From a virus, in the IMG/VR virus record IMGVR_UViG_3300042475_001147, positions 1 through 63,767 of that record: DNA of 63,767 nucleotides; one strand, written 5' to 3'. Of the stretch, positions 33,787 to 39,488 are shown piece after piece. Position 1 is the stretch's first letter; every line of letters begins with the position of its first letter. Made by a program: the position numbers and the translations under genes. A model generated the notes under the pieces. It was given only the letters and a program-made list of their open reading frames with translations. It was not told where the DNA came from and ran no database searches.

Positions 33787-34461
33787 TTAGTTATTAATCG
33801 GTGTCGTCACGACACCGCTTAGCATATCAATTAGTTGGTCGCTTGTGTAGGTTACGTGTTCGTCGTCGTAGTCCGTGGCTTGGATAAATCCTTCGCGTAG
33901 TTCTTCGTCGATGTCGTAACTGTCCATATACTCACGCAAGTATTCGTGTATCATCCACTCTTCTTGGCATTGGAACAACTTGGCATTGGTGTACCCACCA
34001 CGAGCATCGCATCCGCCGTGAATTTGTAGCAACAAGTACTGCTCGTCGTTGATGGTAAGCCAACTGCCTTGCAGTATCTGCGATAGGTCTGACTCCCCAT
34101 TGTAGGTGTTGAAAGTGTGTCCAATCCTCACCTCGCACTTGGTGTCAAGCCAATCCCATTGTGCCTTGCTGACGCCATACACCTCGCCATCCGCATCCCA
34201 ATCCTGGCATGGCATCTCGTTGAAGTAATCGCATACCCAATCCGTTTGTAGTTGGCTTAGGTAATGGAACACCGACACTCGCCTATCCAAATAGTTTCCA
34301 CACCTGTGGTAGGTGTAACTCTCCTCGGGTTCGCCTTCGAAATCCTCGATGGTCTTACCTTGGTTCCGCTCCCATGCCCTGCCGTACGCACCCCCACTAT
34401 CGAGGAAGTGCGTGCCGGTATTCTCTATGAGCATGCCGTAAATTATTTCTTTGGTTCTCAT
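33787..34461 (-). CDS. Conserved phage protein, LDSGGAYGR family (224 aa)
   Basis: N-terminal IYGMLIENTGTHFLDSGGAY and the beta-rich QYLLLQIHGGCDARGGYTNA identify a conserved early phage family of unknown role. The C-terminal SGVVTTPINN is encoded by a dyad element and appears appended. Linked to the downstream gene with a 4-base gap. Confidence 0.65.
   Translation of the reverse strand: MRTKEIIYGMLIENTGTHFLDSGGAYGRAWERNQGKTIEDFEGEPEESYTYHRCGNYLDRRVSVFHYLSQLQTDWVCDYFNEMPCQDWDADGEVYGVSKAQWDWLDTKCEVRIGHTFNTYNGESDLSQILQGSWLTINDEQYLLLQIHGGCDARGGYTNAKLFQCQEEWMIHEYLREYMDSYDIDEELREGFIQATDYDDEHVTYTSDQLIDMLSGVVTTPINN
33801..33815. repeat. Dyad GTGTCGTCACGACAC
   Basis: Seven-bp arms around one base, extended to CGGTGTCGT/ACGACACCG. 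It forms the 3' coding end of one gene and lies 18 bases upstream of the next ATG. Confidence 0.85.
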
Positions 34462-34778
34462 GATAACTCGTCTCTTAAATTAGCCATTATCTGATAAGCC
34501 CAATCCTTGATGGAGCCATCGACTGAATACTCCCAACTCAAATCGACCGTGATGTCCATTCCACATACACTTGTGTCCATTTCCACCATGTCGGTGAGAT
34601 ACATGTCGCTTCTGAAGTTGCTTGCCAACTCCTCTGCGATGCGTCTAATCACCTCGTCGGTGAGTGTCATCGAAGACACTTGGTTTGCCTTTGCCTCAGC
34701 AAGCAATGCCTGCATCTGCTGTAAATTTGCCTCGGTGCGTTGCACCATTTCTTCCATGATTTTGATTTGGTTTTCCAT
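34458..34778 (-). CDS. Coiled-coil protein (106 aa)
   Basis: Starts MENQIKIMEEMVQRTEANLQ with a coiled coil to about residue 32; then a small acidic domain (MVEMDTSVCGMDITVDLSW). The dyad at 34664 lies at the junction (QVSSMTLTDE). Overlaps the next ATG by 4 bases. Function unknown. Confidence 0.6.
   Translation of the reverse strand: MENQIKIMEEMVQRTEANLQQMQALLAEAKANQVSSMTLTDEVIRRIAEELASNFRSDMYLTDMVEMDTSVCGMDITVDLSWEYSVDGSIKDWAYQIMANLRDELS
34664..34679. repeat. Dyad GTGTCATCGAAGACAC
   Basis: Same 16 bases as the copy at 31694, here at the boundary between coiled coil and C-terminal domain of the 106-residue protein. Confidence 0.7.
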
Positions 34779-34788
34779 ATTTGTTTTT

Positions 34789-35109
34789 TTAATTGGTTTG
34801 CTCTTGCGGTGTCGTAACGACACTAGTTTCTCGTTTGTCGTACTCAACAAGGGGCGTTTCGGTGCCGTCAATCTCGTTGAATGCCTTGATTAAATAGTTT
34901 GCGTAGGTTACATAGAAATCAGGGCTGAAAAAGCCTATAATTCCTTTTGCCATATCTGCCCTGTCTTTCTCGTAGATCTTGGGAATCTGCCCTACCAACA
35001 CTTTCGTGTCGCTTTGAATCCGTTGCAATAAATACATCGCATACATTGGATGCATAGTCATGATGGCATCAGCCAACATTGCCTGTTGTGATTTTTTCTT
35101 CTTACTCAT
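34789..35109 (-). CDS. Basic-N-terminal hypothetical protein (106 aa)
   Basis: Starts MSKKKKSQQAMLADAIMTMH at 35109 (ATGA overlap with the upstream gene); a helical middle (DRADMAKGIIGFFSPDFYVT) and a C-terminal SVVTTPQEQTN encoded by a dyad. No family recognised. Confidence 0.55.
   Translation of the reverse strand: MSKKKKSQQAMLADAIMTMHPMYAMYLLQRIQSDTKVLVGQIPKIYEKDRADMAKGIIGFFSPDFYVTYANYLIKAFNEIDGTETPLVEYDKRETSVVTTPQEQTN
34809..34823. repeat. Dyad GTGTCGTAACGACAC
   Basis: Near the 3' end of the 106-residue gene and 30 bases upstream of the next ATG (34778). Confidence 0.85.
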
Positions 35110-35420
35110 GATTTGTGTTCTATTAAAAGGGTTTCTATTCTTTTTAGTTGCTTTTGCCAATAGTTGTATTCCTCCCGAGTTTGCTCATTGGGTTCGTTGT
35201 TGTAGTCCTCATCTATCGCATCCATTGCGACATGAACTGCCCTAATCATTTCATCCAACTCGAAGTCGTTCGTCACCGAGTCTATGAATACGTTTGAGGT
35301 TGCGTCTGCGAGTTTGTAGCCATCCAAGAACGCCATCGCTAATGCCATGTCGTCAAAGGTTGCGATGGTTTGCGTACCCAAATCGCCCAAGTCAATGCCC
35401 ACTTCGTATATCTTCCTCAT
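35106..35420 (-). CDS. Hypothetical protein (104 aa)
   Basis: Starts MRKIYEVGIDLGDLGTQTIA; FDDMALAMAFLDGYKLADAT and a charged C-terminal coiled coil (EYNYWQKQLKRIETLLIEHK). ATG at 35420 overlaps the RadC-like stop. No family recognised. Confidence 0.55.
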   Translation of the reverse strand: MRKIYEVGIDLGDLGTQTIATFDDMALAMAFLDGYKLADATSNVFIDSVTNDFELDEMIRAVHVAMDAIDEDYNNEPNEQTREEYNYWQKQLKRIETLLIEHKS

Positions 35421-35878
35421 GACATCAAGCCCTCCTCTGCCATGGATGTGTATGATTCCAGTGTGAGTATAATGTGGTCGACCAACTTGATATCGAAGAG
35501 GTTCAGTGCCTGCTTGATTTGCCCTGTAATCTTGATATCTTGGTCGGATGGGGTCTTGTTGCCACTCGGGTGATTGTGCATCAATACCACTCCCGATGCA
35601 TTGCACATCAACGCACTTTGAACCATGCCCTTGACGTCCGCCACAGTGCCGTTGACACTGCCCTTTGACAACTGCATGAACCCAATAGGGCGGTTGTGGT
35701 AGTTCAGATACCCAATCCACATCTCTTCGTGGTGTTCCATCACCTCTTCGGGAAAGATGCCACGAAAGAATTTCGCCGCGTGTTCAGAGTTTCTAATCTG
35801 TGTTTTGACGAGTGACTCGTCAAGATCGGTGCGTCGGTATCCAATACTGACCTCACCCAAGAACCATTTGTTTTTCAT
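35417..35878 (-). CDS. RadC-like JAB/MPN metalloprotease-fold protein (153 aa)
   Basis: Carries the JAMM-type motif HNHPSGNKTPSDQD (about residues 114-127), preceded by ASGVVLMHN, as in the RadC family of JAB/MPN proteins common in phages and mobile elements. The biochemical role of RadC is not settled; older claims of DNA repair are doubtful. ATG at 35878 (MKNKWF) is chosen; an upstream in-frame ATG at 35896 is five bases from a dyad. Confidence 0.8.
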   Translation of the reverse strand: MKNKWFLGEVSIGYRRTDLDESLVKTQIRNSEHAAKFFRGIFPEEVMEHHEEMWIGYLNYHNRPIGFMQLSKGSVNGTVADVKGMVQSALMCNASGVVLMHNHPSGNKTPSDQDIKITGQIKQALNLFDIKLVDHIILTLESYTSMAEEGLMS

Positions 35879-35900
35879 ATTGCTTTTGTTTTGCATCCTA

Positions 35901-35915
35901 GTGTCGTTACGACAC
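35901..35915. repeat. Dyad GTGTCGTTACGACAC containing a stop codon
   Basis: The minus-strand TAA stop of the upstream gene lies inside this dyad (GTG TCG TAA). It is 22 bases upstream of the RadC-like ATG. Confidence 0.85.
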
Positions 35916-36239
35916 CGATTCCTCGGATATAAAGAATTTCAAATCCGCATTGTTTTCAGCGATGAGTTCACGCATTTTTGCCTCGGCTTTCTCTCTTGTA
36001 AAGTGTACGCTGTACATGATGTACTTGTCCATATCGGTTGAATACTCGTCTTCTGAATACACCATGAATACACTTGTTGGTATCGGTGGTGGCGGATCTA
36101 CCACGCTCTCGGTGAGTATGCCGTGATTGTTGATGGCAAGTTGCTCAAACGCAGGTAGCAATGCCATGTAAGTCCATTCATCTGCGATGGTAGCCACACA
36201 TTCCGCATGACCGCCGTGTTCTATGTATACATTTATCAT
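35907..36239 (-). CDS. Hypothetical protein (110 aa)
   Basis: Starts MINVYIEHGGHAECVATIAD; beta-alpha pattern with a conserved-looking EWTYMALLPAFEQLA and a helical C-terminus (TREKAEAKMRELIAEN). Its stop codon lies inside a dyad. No family recognised. Confidence 0.55.
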   Translation of the reverse strand: MINVYIEHGGHAECVATIADEWTYMALLPAFEQLAINNHGILTESVVDPPPPIPTSVFMVYSEDEYSTDMDKYIMYSVHFTREKAEAKMRELIAENNADLKFFISEESVS

Positions 36240-36247
36240 GTGTTGGT

Positions 36248-36445
36248 TTATTTTGATACAATCCTTATATACCATAGGTCTGATATATTTTCTTGGTTAA
36301 ACTCAAACTCAAACCCTTTGAGCGTGTAAACTAATCCTTGCTTCTCTGCAATCTCCATAAATTCATCGTCAGACAAGTCCATAATAAATCTTGTTGTTGA
36401 GCCTTCCCATTCATTAGGGTTGATGGCGTAGATTCTGTGTTCCAT
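36248..36445 (-). CDS. Small phage protein (65 aa)
   Basis: MEHRIYAINPNEWEGSTTRF, then DLSDDEFMEIAEKQGLVYTL: a short family frequent in Bacteroidota phage early regions. Acidic. A dyad lies 21 bases upstream of its ATG. Function unknown. Confidence 0.6.
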   Translation of the reverse strand: MEHRIYAINPNEWEGSTTRFIMDLSDDEFMEIAEKQGLVYTLKGFEFEFNQENISDLWYIRIVSK

Positions 36446-36457
36446 ATTTGCTAGTGT

Positions 36458-36646
36458 TTATTTTGAGTGTCGTAACGACACCAGTTTTTCAATTTGTTCG
36501 GGCGTCTCCGTTACACGGATAGTTCCGATAATAGTTGATACCATCGTGCCACCATCGGTTGCCGATGCCACATAGATAGAACTTGGGTTGACCAAGACAC
36601 GGCGTGTCTCACCGCCCACAATGATTTGGTGTAATGCGATTAACAT
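36458..36646 (-). CDS. Small hypothetical protein (62 aa)
   Basis: MLIALHQIIVGGETRRVLVN and IYVASATDGGTMVSTIIGTI: a beta-rich small protein. The last residues (LVSLRHSK) are encoded by the dyad at 36467. Overlaps the upstream gene by 7 bases. Confidence 0.55.
   Translation of the reverse strand: MLIALHQIIVGGETRRVLVNPSSIYVASATDGGTMVSTIIGTIRVTETPEQIEKLVSLRHSK
36467..36481. repeat. Dyad GTGTCGTAACGACAC
   Basis: At the 3' end of one small gene and 21 bases upstream of the next ATG (36445). Confidence 0.85.
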
Positions 36647-36909
36647 AGTTGTTTAGTTAGTTCGTTCGTGTGCCTTTCAATTAACCCATAAGCGTTACAT
36701 ACGCTCTGTGCAAACGCCTCAATTTCATGCCTTGACGCGTTCGGTGTCGTAACGACACCGCTTTGCATCAGATAATAGTCGGCGATGGTTTGCAACATCT
36801 CCTTGTACATACATACGGCACGCTCTCGGGTGCATTTGTTAAATGTCATCAACTGCATGATGACCTTGTCGGATAGTGTCGTAACGACACCGCTTTTTTG
36901 GTTATTCAT
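36640..36909 (-). CDS. First gene of the leftward operon (89 aa)
   Basis: Starts MNNQKSGVVTTLSDKVIMQL; helical and Cys-containing (FNKCTRERAVCMYKEMLQTI). Two dyads lie within it (36744 and 36876), each encoding SGVVTT. If both were insertions the ancestral gene would be shorter. It is driven by the promoter at 36942-36973 with a leader of about 25 bases. Function unknown. Confidence 0.6.
   Translation of the reverse strand: MNNQKSGVVTTLSDKVIMQLMTFNKCTRERAVCMYKEMLQTIADYYLMQSGVVTTPNASRHEIEAFAQSVCNAYGLIERHTNELTKQLC
36744..36758. repeat. Dyad GTGTCGTAACGACAC (extended to 19 bp)
   Basis: CGGTGTCGTAACGACACCG, 9-bp arms, in the middle of the first leftward gene. Confidence 0.85.
36876..36890. repeat. 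Dyad GTGTCGTAACGACAC
   Basis: Starts 20 bases into the coding sequence of the first leftward gene (ATG at 36909). Confidence 0.85.
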
Positions 36910-36941
36910 TTTGATTTGATTTGGTTCTTATTTCAACACTA

Positions 36942-36973
36942 CAAAGGTACGACAAAGGTATGACAATTCCAAA
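36942..36973 (-). promoter_or_regulatory. Leftward early promoter, copy 1
   Basis: Minus strand TTTG (36970-36973), 20-bp spacer, TACCTTTG (36942-36949), with a second TACCTTTG (36953-36960) inside the spacer. It lies 33 bases upstream of ATG 36909. Confidence 0.75.
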
Positions 36974-37037
36974 TTGTAAGTCGTGCATCTCCAAGTTGTG
37001 AACTGACTTGCCTTGTGAGTGAACTTGCCGTGTCGTG

Positions 37038-37052
37038 GTGTCGTAACGACAC
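37038..37052. repeat. Dyad GTGTCGTAACGACAC between the promoter copies
   Basis: Located between the two promoter copies, upstream of copy 1 on the minus strand. Confidence 0.85.
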
Positions 37053-37116
37053 CGCTTTTTCTTGCCTTGCCTTGCTCGTGTCCGTGTCTTTCGTTCTTGC
37101 CATTCCATCAACAATA

Positions 37117-37148
37117 CAAAGGTACGACAAAGGTATGACAATTCCAAA
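37117..37148 (-). promoter_or_regulatory. Leftward early promoter, copy 2
   Basis: Same architecture as copy 1: TTTG (37145-37148), 20-bp spacer, TACCTTTG (37117-37124), inner TACCTTTG (37128-37135). The 44-bp surroundings differ from copy 1 by one base. Confidence 0.7.
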
Positions 37149-37224
37149 TTGTCTTGCCGTTTCGCCAACTTCAAAACTGGGCGTGTCCTTGCCGTGTCAC
37201 CCACCAATTTTTGGTGGGTGGTGG

Positions 37225-37239
37225 GTGTCGTAACGACAC
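37225..37239. repeat. Dyad GTGTCGTAACGACAC
   Basis: In non-coding DNA, 76 bases upstream of promoter copy 2 in the direction of leftward transcription. Confidence 0.85.
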
Positions 37240-37424
37240 CGAAAATATCGGGCGTTTCTTTCCACCGATGGGGTGTAACTTTCCACCATAAAAAAATGAG
37301 GCGTTAAATTAGGCGTTTTAAGGGCATTAAAATAGTGGGGTGAGGGTTAGGTATACCAAAGGGTGAGAAAGTGCGTGTAATGGCTTAAAATAGGGGTAAA
37401 ATGTAGGGGTGAAATAATAGGGGC

Positions 37425-37457
37425 AAAAAAAATACCCCTCCAATATCGGAGGGGTAT
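37425..37457 (-). terminator. Leftward rho-independent terminator
   Basis: Ten-bp stem ATACCCCTCC/GGAGGGGTAT with a 6-base loop followed by eight T on the minus strand. It ends the single-gene unit 37540-38277. Confidence 0.85.
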
Positions 37458-37493
37458 AATAGTGCTATTAATTAATAACCCATATAAACACGA

Positions 37494-37515
37494 AACCCCC
37501 CAAATTTGGGGGGTT
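37494..37515. terminator. 22-bp palindrome, secondary hairpin
   Basis: Perfect palindrome of AACCCCCC and GGGGGGTT arms around AAATTT, between the 245-residue gene's stop and the main terminator. It may add to termination or protect the 3' end. Confidence 0.5.
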
Positions 37516-37539
37516 AGTGTTGGGGGTTAATTGGGTTGC

Positions 37540-38277
37540 TTATTTGAGCAACTTGTTAACGGCAATGGGTTTCTTTTCCCTTTGCACTGCATCCAATTTC
37601 TCACGCTGTTTGGGCGTTGTCTTTTTCTCCGCATACTTGCTCTTGATGTGGGCAGTAATGCGTATCAAAAGTTCGTTAATTTCCGCGTCGGTGAAATTCG
37701 TTTCACTTGTGCCGTCGGTGAAAAAGTTCAATTTTAACTTTCCCGATTTGATACCCCAAAGGGTTTCACGGCGTTCGCCACCATCACGCAAATCGGATAA
37801 ACTTTCGCCGTCGGTGTCCGCCTCGCCCTTGTGGTCGTCGTAACTTTTCGCCCATGTGTTGAGGGCATCAATAGAACGCGTCGGGGTTTCGCCGTTTGCC
37901 TCCATCTCATCACATTTGGCGATAAATTTGTTCACGATGTTGGGGGCGATACCGCCGACCTTGACAAGGCGATGAAACCAACTTTTTGTGATTTTGTAAA
38001 CCGCCCAAATTATGGCGTCTTGATTTGGTAACTCCTTTGCAGTCAAGCCCTCATCTTTCAACTTGTTTTTCACCGCCTTGCAAAACTCATCAAAAATGGG
38101 TTTCAACTTTGCCAAATCTTGTGCAAGAATGAGAGACGCCGTAAATTTCGCCTTGTCAAGGTCGTTCAATTTGCTAAACGCAGTTTTAATCTCGTTCACT
38201 TTCAACGCCTTGCTTTGCTTTCCTTTTGAAGCCATTAACATTCCGCTAATGGTTGCTTCGATTTTTTGGTTTTTCAT
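37540..38277 (-). CDS. Single-gene unit, candidate DNA-binding regulator (245 aa)
   Basis: No family recognised with certainty. N-terminal half is helical and basic (SKGKQSKALKVNEIKTAFSK); AVYKITKSWFHRLVKVGGIAP NIV (about residues 90-113) looks like a helix-turn-helix. The central part is acidic (HKGEADTDGESLSDLRDGGE) and the C-terminus is Lys-rich. The gene has its own promoter (38298-38329) and terminator (37425-37457) and is bracketed by dyads at 37225 and 38354. That isolation and location suit a repressor or origin/partition protein, but this is inference. Confidence 0.6.
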   Translation of the reverse strand: MKNQKIEATISGMLMASKGKQSKALKVNEIKTAFSKLNDLDKAKFTASLILAQDLAKLKPIFDEFCKAVKNKLKDEGLTAKELPNQDAIIWAVYKITKSWFHRLVKVGGIAPNIVNKFIAKCDEMEANGETPTRSIDALNTWAKSYDDHKGEADTDGESLSDLRDGGERRETLWGIKSGKLKLNFFTDGTSETNFTDAEINELLIRITAHIKSKYAEKKTTPKQREKLDAVQREKKPIAVNKLLK

Positions 38278-38297
38278 ATTTCGTCATTAAGACGATA

Positions 38298-38329
38298 CAA
38301 TACTACTACAAAGATTTTACAATACCAAA
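38298..38329 (-). promoter_or_regulatory. Leftward promoter of the 245-residue gene
   Basis: Minus strand TTTG (38326-38329), 20-bp spacer, TAGTATTG (38298-38305), one mismatch to TAnnTTTG. The leader would be about 15 bases. Confidence 0.5.
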
Positions 38330-38353
38330 CTATTTGTATTTTTTTCGGTGTCG

Positions 38354-38368
38354 GTGTCGTAACGACAC
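38354..38368. repeat. Dyad GTGTCGTAACGACAC (extended to 19 bp)
   Basis: CGGTGTCGTAACGACACCG, about 25 bases upstream of the -33 element of the 245-residue gene, an operator-like position. Confidence 0.85.
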
Positions 38369-38371
38369 CGC

Positions 38372-38673
38372 GTAAACCCTTGATAGTCAAGGGGTTGCGG
38401 GGTTGGGGGTAAAATACACAATTTGCGGGTGTGCATCACGATGGAGGGCAACCCCATAGCCAAAAGGCGATGAATCTATGAAAAAAGGGCAAAAATCGGG
38501 GCAAAAAAGGGGAAAAGGGGAGGGGGGCTATGCGAAAAAAAGTGACTTTCTCTATGGGTCGTGCGCGCAAATCGGGGGGTATAACCCCCACACTGAGAGT
38601 GTCTAGTATCTCCTGTACCCCCACACTGAGAGTATCTAACCTCTTCAAGAACATTGCTTATATTTGCTCAATC
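38372..38673. other. Non-coding region with hairpin, G-quadruplex motif and direct repeats
   Basis: Contains the stem CCCTTGA-TAG-TCAAGGG near 38378, a G-rich tract (38498-38527) with four G runs and loops of 7, 4 and 1, a GGGGGG/CCCCC hairpin near 38573, and two direct repeats of CCCCCACACTGAGAGT near 38586 and 38618. No gene was found here. Confidence 0.6.
38659..38666 (+). promoter_or_regulatory. Rightward -7 element TATATTTG
   Basis: Ends 7 bases before the ATG at 38674, so the mRNA leader would be only a few bases. Confidence 0.5.
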
Positions 38674-38886
38674 ATGATAAAGAAGTTCAACATTGTAGCG
38701 AGCCATATCAGTTATGGTGCTACGCAAGAGAGTCCCAGTTACGAGATGGGCATTAGCAAGTATGCGCAGATGCGCAAGGATCGTATGAAGGAGCAGAAGA
38801 TTGAGATGATGAGCGAGGCATACAAGAGAGCCGAGCGAAGTGAGGATGCAATGGAGATGCTTATGCCAATTGTAAAACGCGGTTAA
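38674..38886 (+). CDS. Small charged hypothetical protein (70 aa)
   Basis: MIKKFNIVASHISYGATQES, then a Met/Glu/Lys-rich helix (KDRMKEQKIEMMSEAYKRAE). It has its own -7 element and terminator (38932-38956), so it is a one-gene rightward unit in the regulatory region. The longer upstream frame runs through repeats and is rejected. Function unknown. Confidence 0.6.
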   Translation: MIKKFNIVASHISYGATQESPSYEMGISKYAQMRKDRMKEQKIEMMSEAYKRAERSEDAMEMLMPIVKRG

Positions 38887-38931
38887 GCGCATCAATCACA
38901 TAAGGATGCCGAAGGCAGACTTGTCATTATG

Positions 38932-38956
38932 AAGGGGGCTATATGCTCCCTTTTTT
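38932..38956 (+). terminator. Rightward terminator
   Basis: AAGGGGGC-TATAT-GCTCCCTT stem followed by T6; it closes the 70-residue gene. Confidence 0.75.
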
Positions 38957-39022
38957 CGTCCCCATAGGGCAAGAATTGTCCTATGTCTGACCCCATTTGG
39001 TCCCAAATCGCCCCTCAAAAGC

Positions 39023-39142
39023 CAACATAAATGTCCCCAAATTCAACATAAAGTTGTCATTTTTCGACATAAGTGCCTCGATTTTCAACATAATTGGCCT
39101 AAAAAACAACATGTTTTTGGCATGAATTGAAATTTTCAACAT
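39023..39142. repeat. Iteron array A (21-bp spacing), candidate replication origin
   Basis: CAACAT or CGACAT begins at 39023, 39044, 39065, 39086 and 39107, exactly 21 bp apart, with a sixth at 39137. Most are preceded by a T run, giving TTTTCAACAT-type units. Two helical turns of spacing place all units on one DNA face. Non-coding, followed by an AT-rich stretch. Confidence 0.8.
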
Positions 39143-39174
39143 GCCTTATTACTACATAACTTAGACAATTCTAC

Positions 39175-39433
39175 AATACTATGACAATTGCATGTTAAAC
39201 TTAACATAGTTTATGTTAAAAATATGTTGAAATTGAAATTAGTAACTCATTGAAAATAAAGGAGTTAAAAGGAAATATGTTGAAAATGTTGAAAATGAAA
39301 CCGAAATGAAAATAAAAAAAAAAGTTGCGCATTAAGAAAAGAGAGAGAGAGATAAGGAAAAGTCAACATCAACATTAACATATTCAACATCACAAATTTT
39401 GTGATGGAGGAAAATGTGAAAGGAGATCGTCCT
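39175..39433. promoter_or_regulatory. AT-rich block with ATGTTGAAAAT repeats and GA tract
   Basis: Non-coding. ATGTTGAAAAT at 39277-39287 and overlapping at 39286-39296, a GAGAGAGAGATAAGGAA tract near 39342, and inverted CAACAT copies from 39365. It is a diverged version of the block at 23.43-23.61 kb and may be the unwinding element next to iteron array A. Confidence 0.65.
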
Positions 39434-39464
39434 GTTGCACATACGATGTGAAGATGTATATTTG
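39434..39464 (+). promoter_or_regulatory. groEL promoter (best Bacteroidota match)
   Basis: GTTG (39434-39437), 19-bp spacer, TATATTTG (39457-39464), followed by an A-rich leader (ATCAAATCAAAT) to the ATG at 39489. Confidence 0.8.
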
Positions 39465-39488
39465 TGGTATCAAATCAAATCGAATTAT

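Larger units (their letters stand above)
36910..37424. promoter_or_regulatory. Regulatory intergenic region: duplicated promoter and dyads
   Basis: No credible gene. It holds two 44-bp near-identical copies of a leftward promoter (36934-36977 and 37109-37152), dyads at 37038 and 37225 and G-rich runs (TAGGGGT repeated near 37390-37425). A 101-residue minus-strand frame here is rejected because it would translate promoter and dyad repeats. Confidence 0.7.

Noticed and set aside
36902-37207. 101-residue minus-strand open frame
   Set aside because: It would translate a duplicated promoter and dyad repeats; composition is Arg/Thr-rich and repetitive with no support from overlaps.
38530-38673. 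48-residue upstream extension of the 70-residue gene
   Set aside because: It passes through the direct repeats and the -7 element; ATG 38674 fits the promoter.
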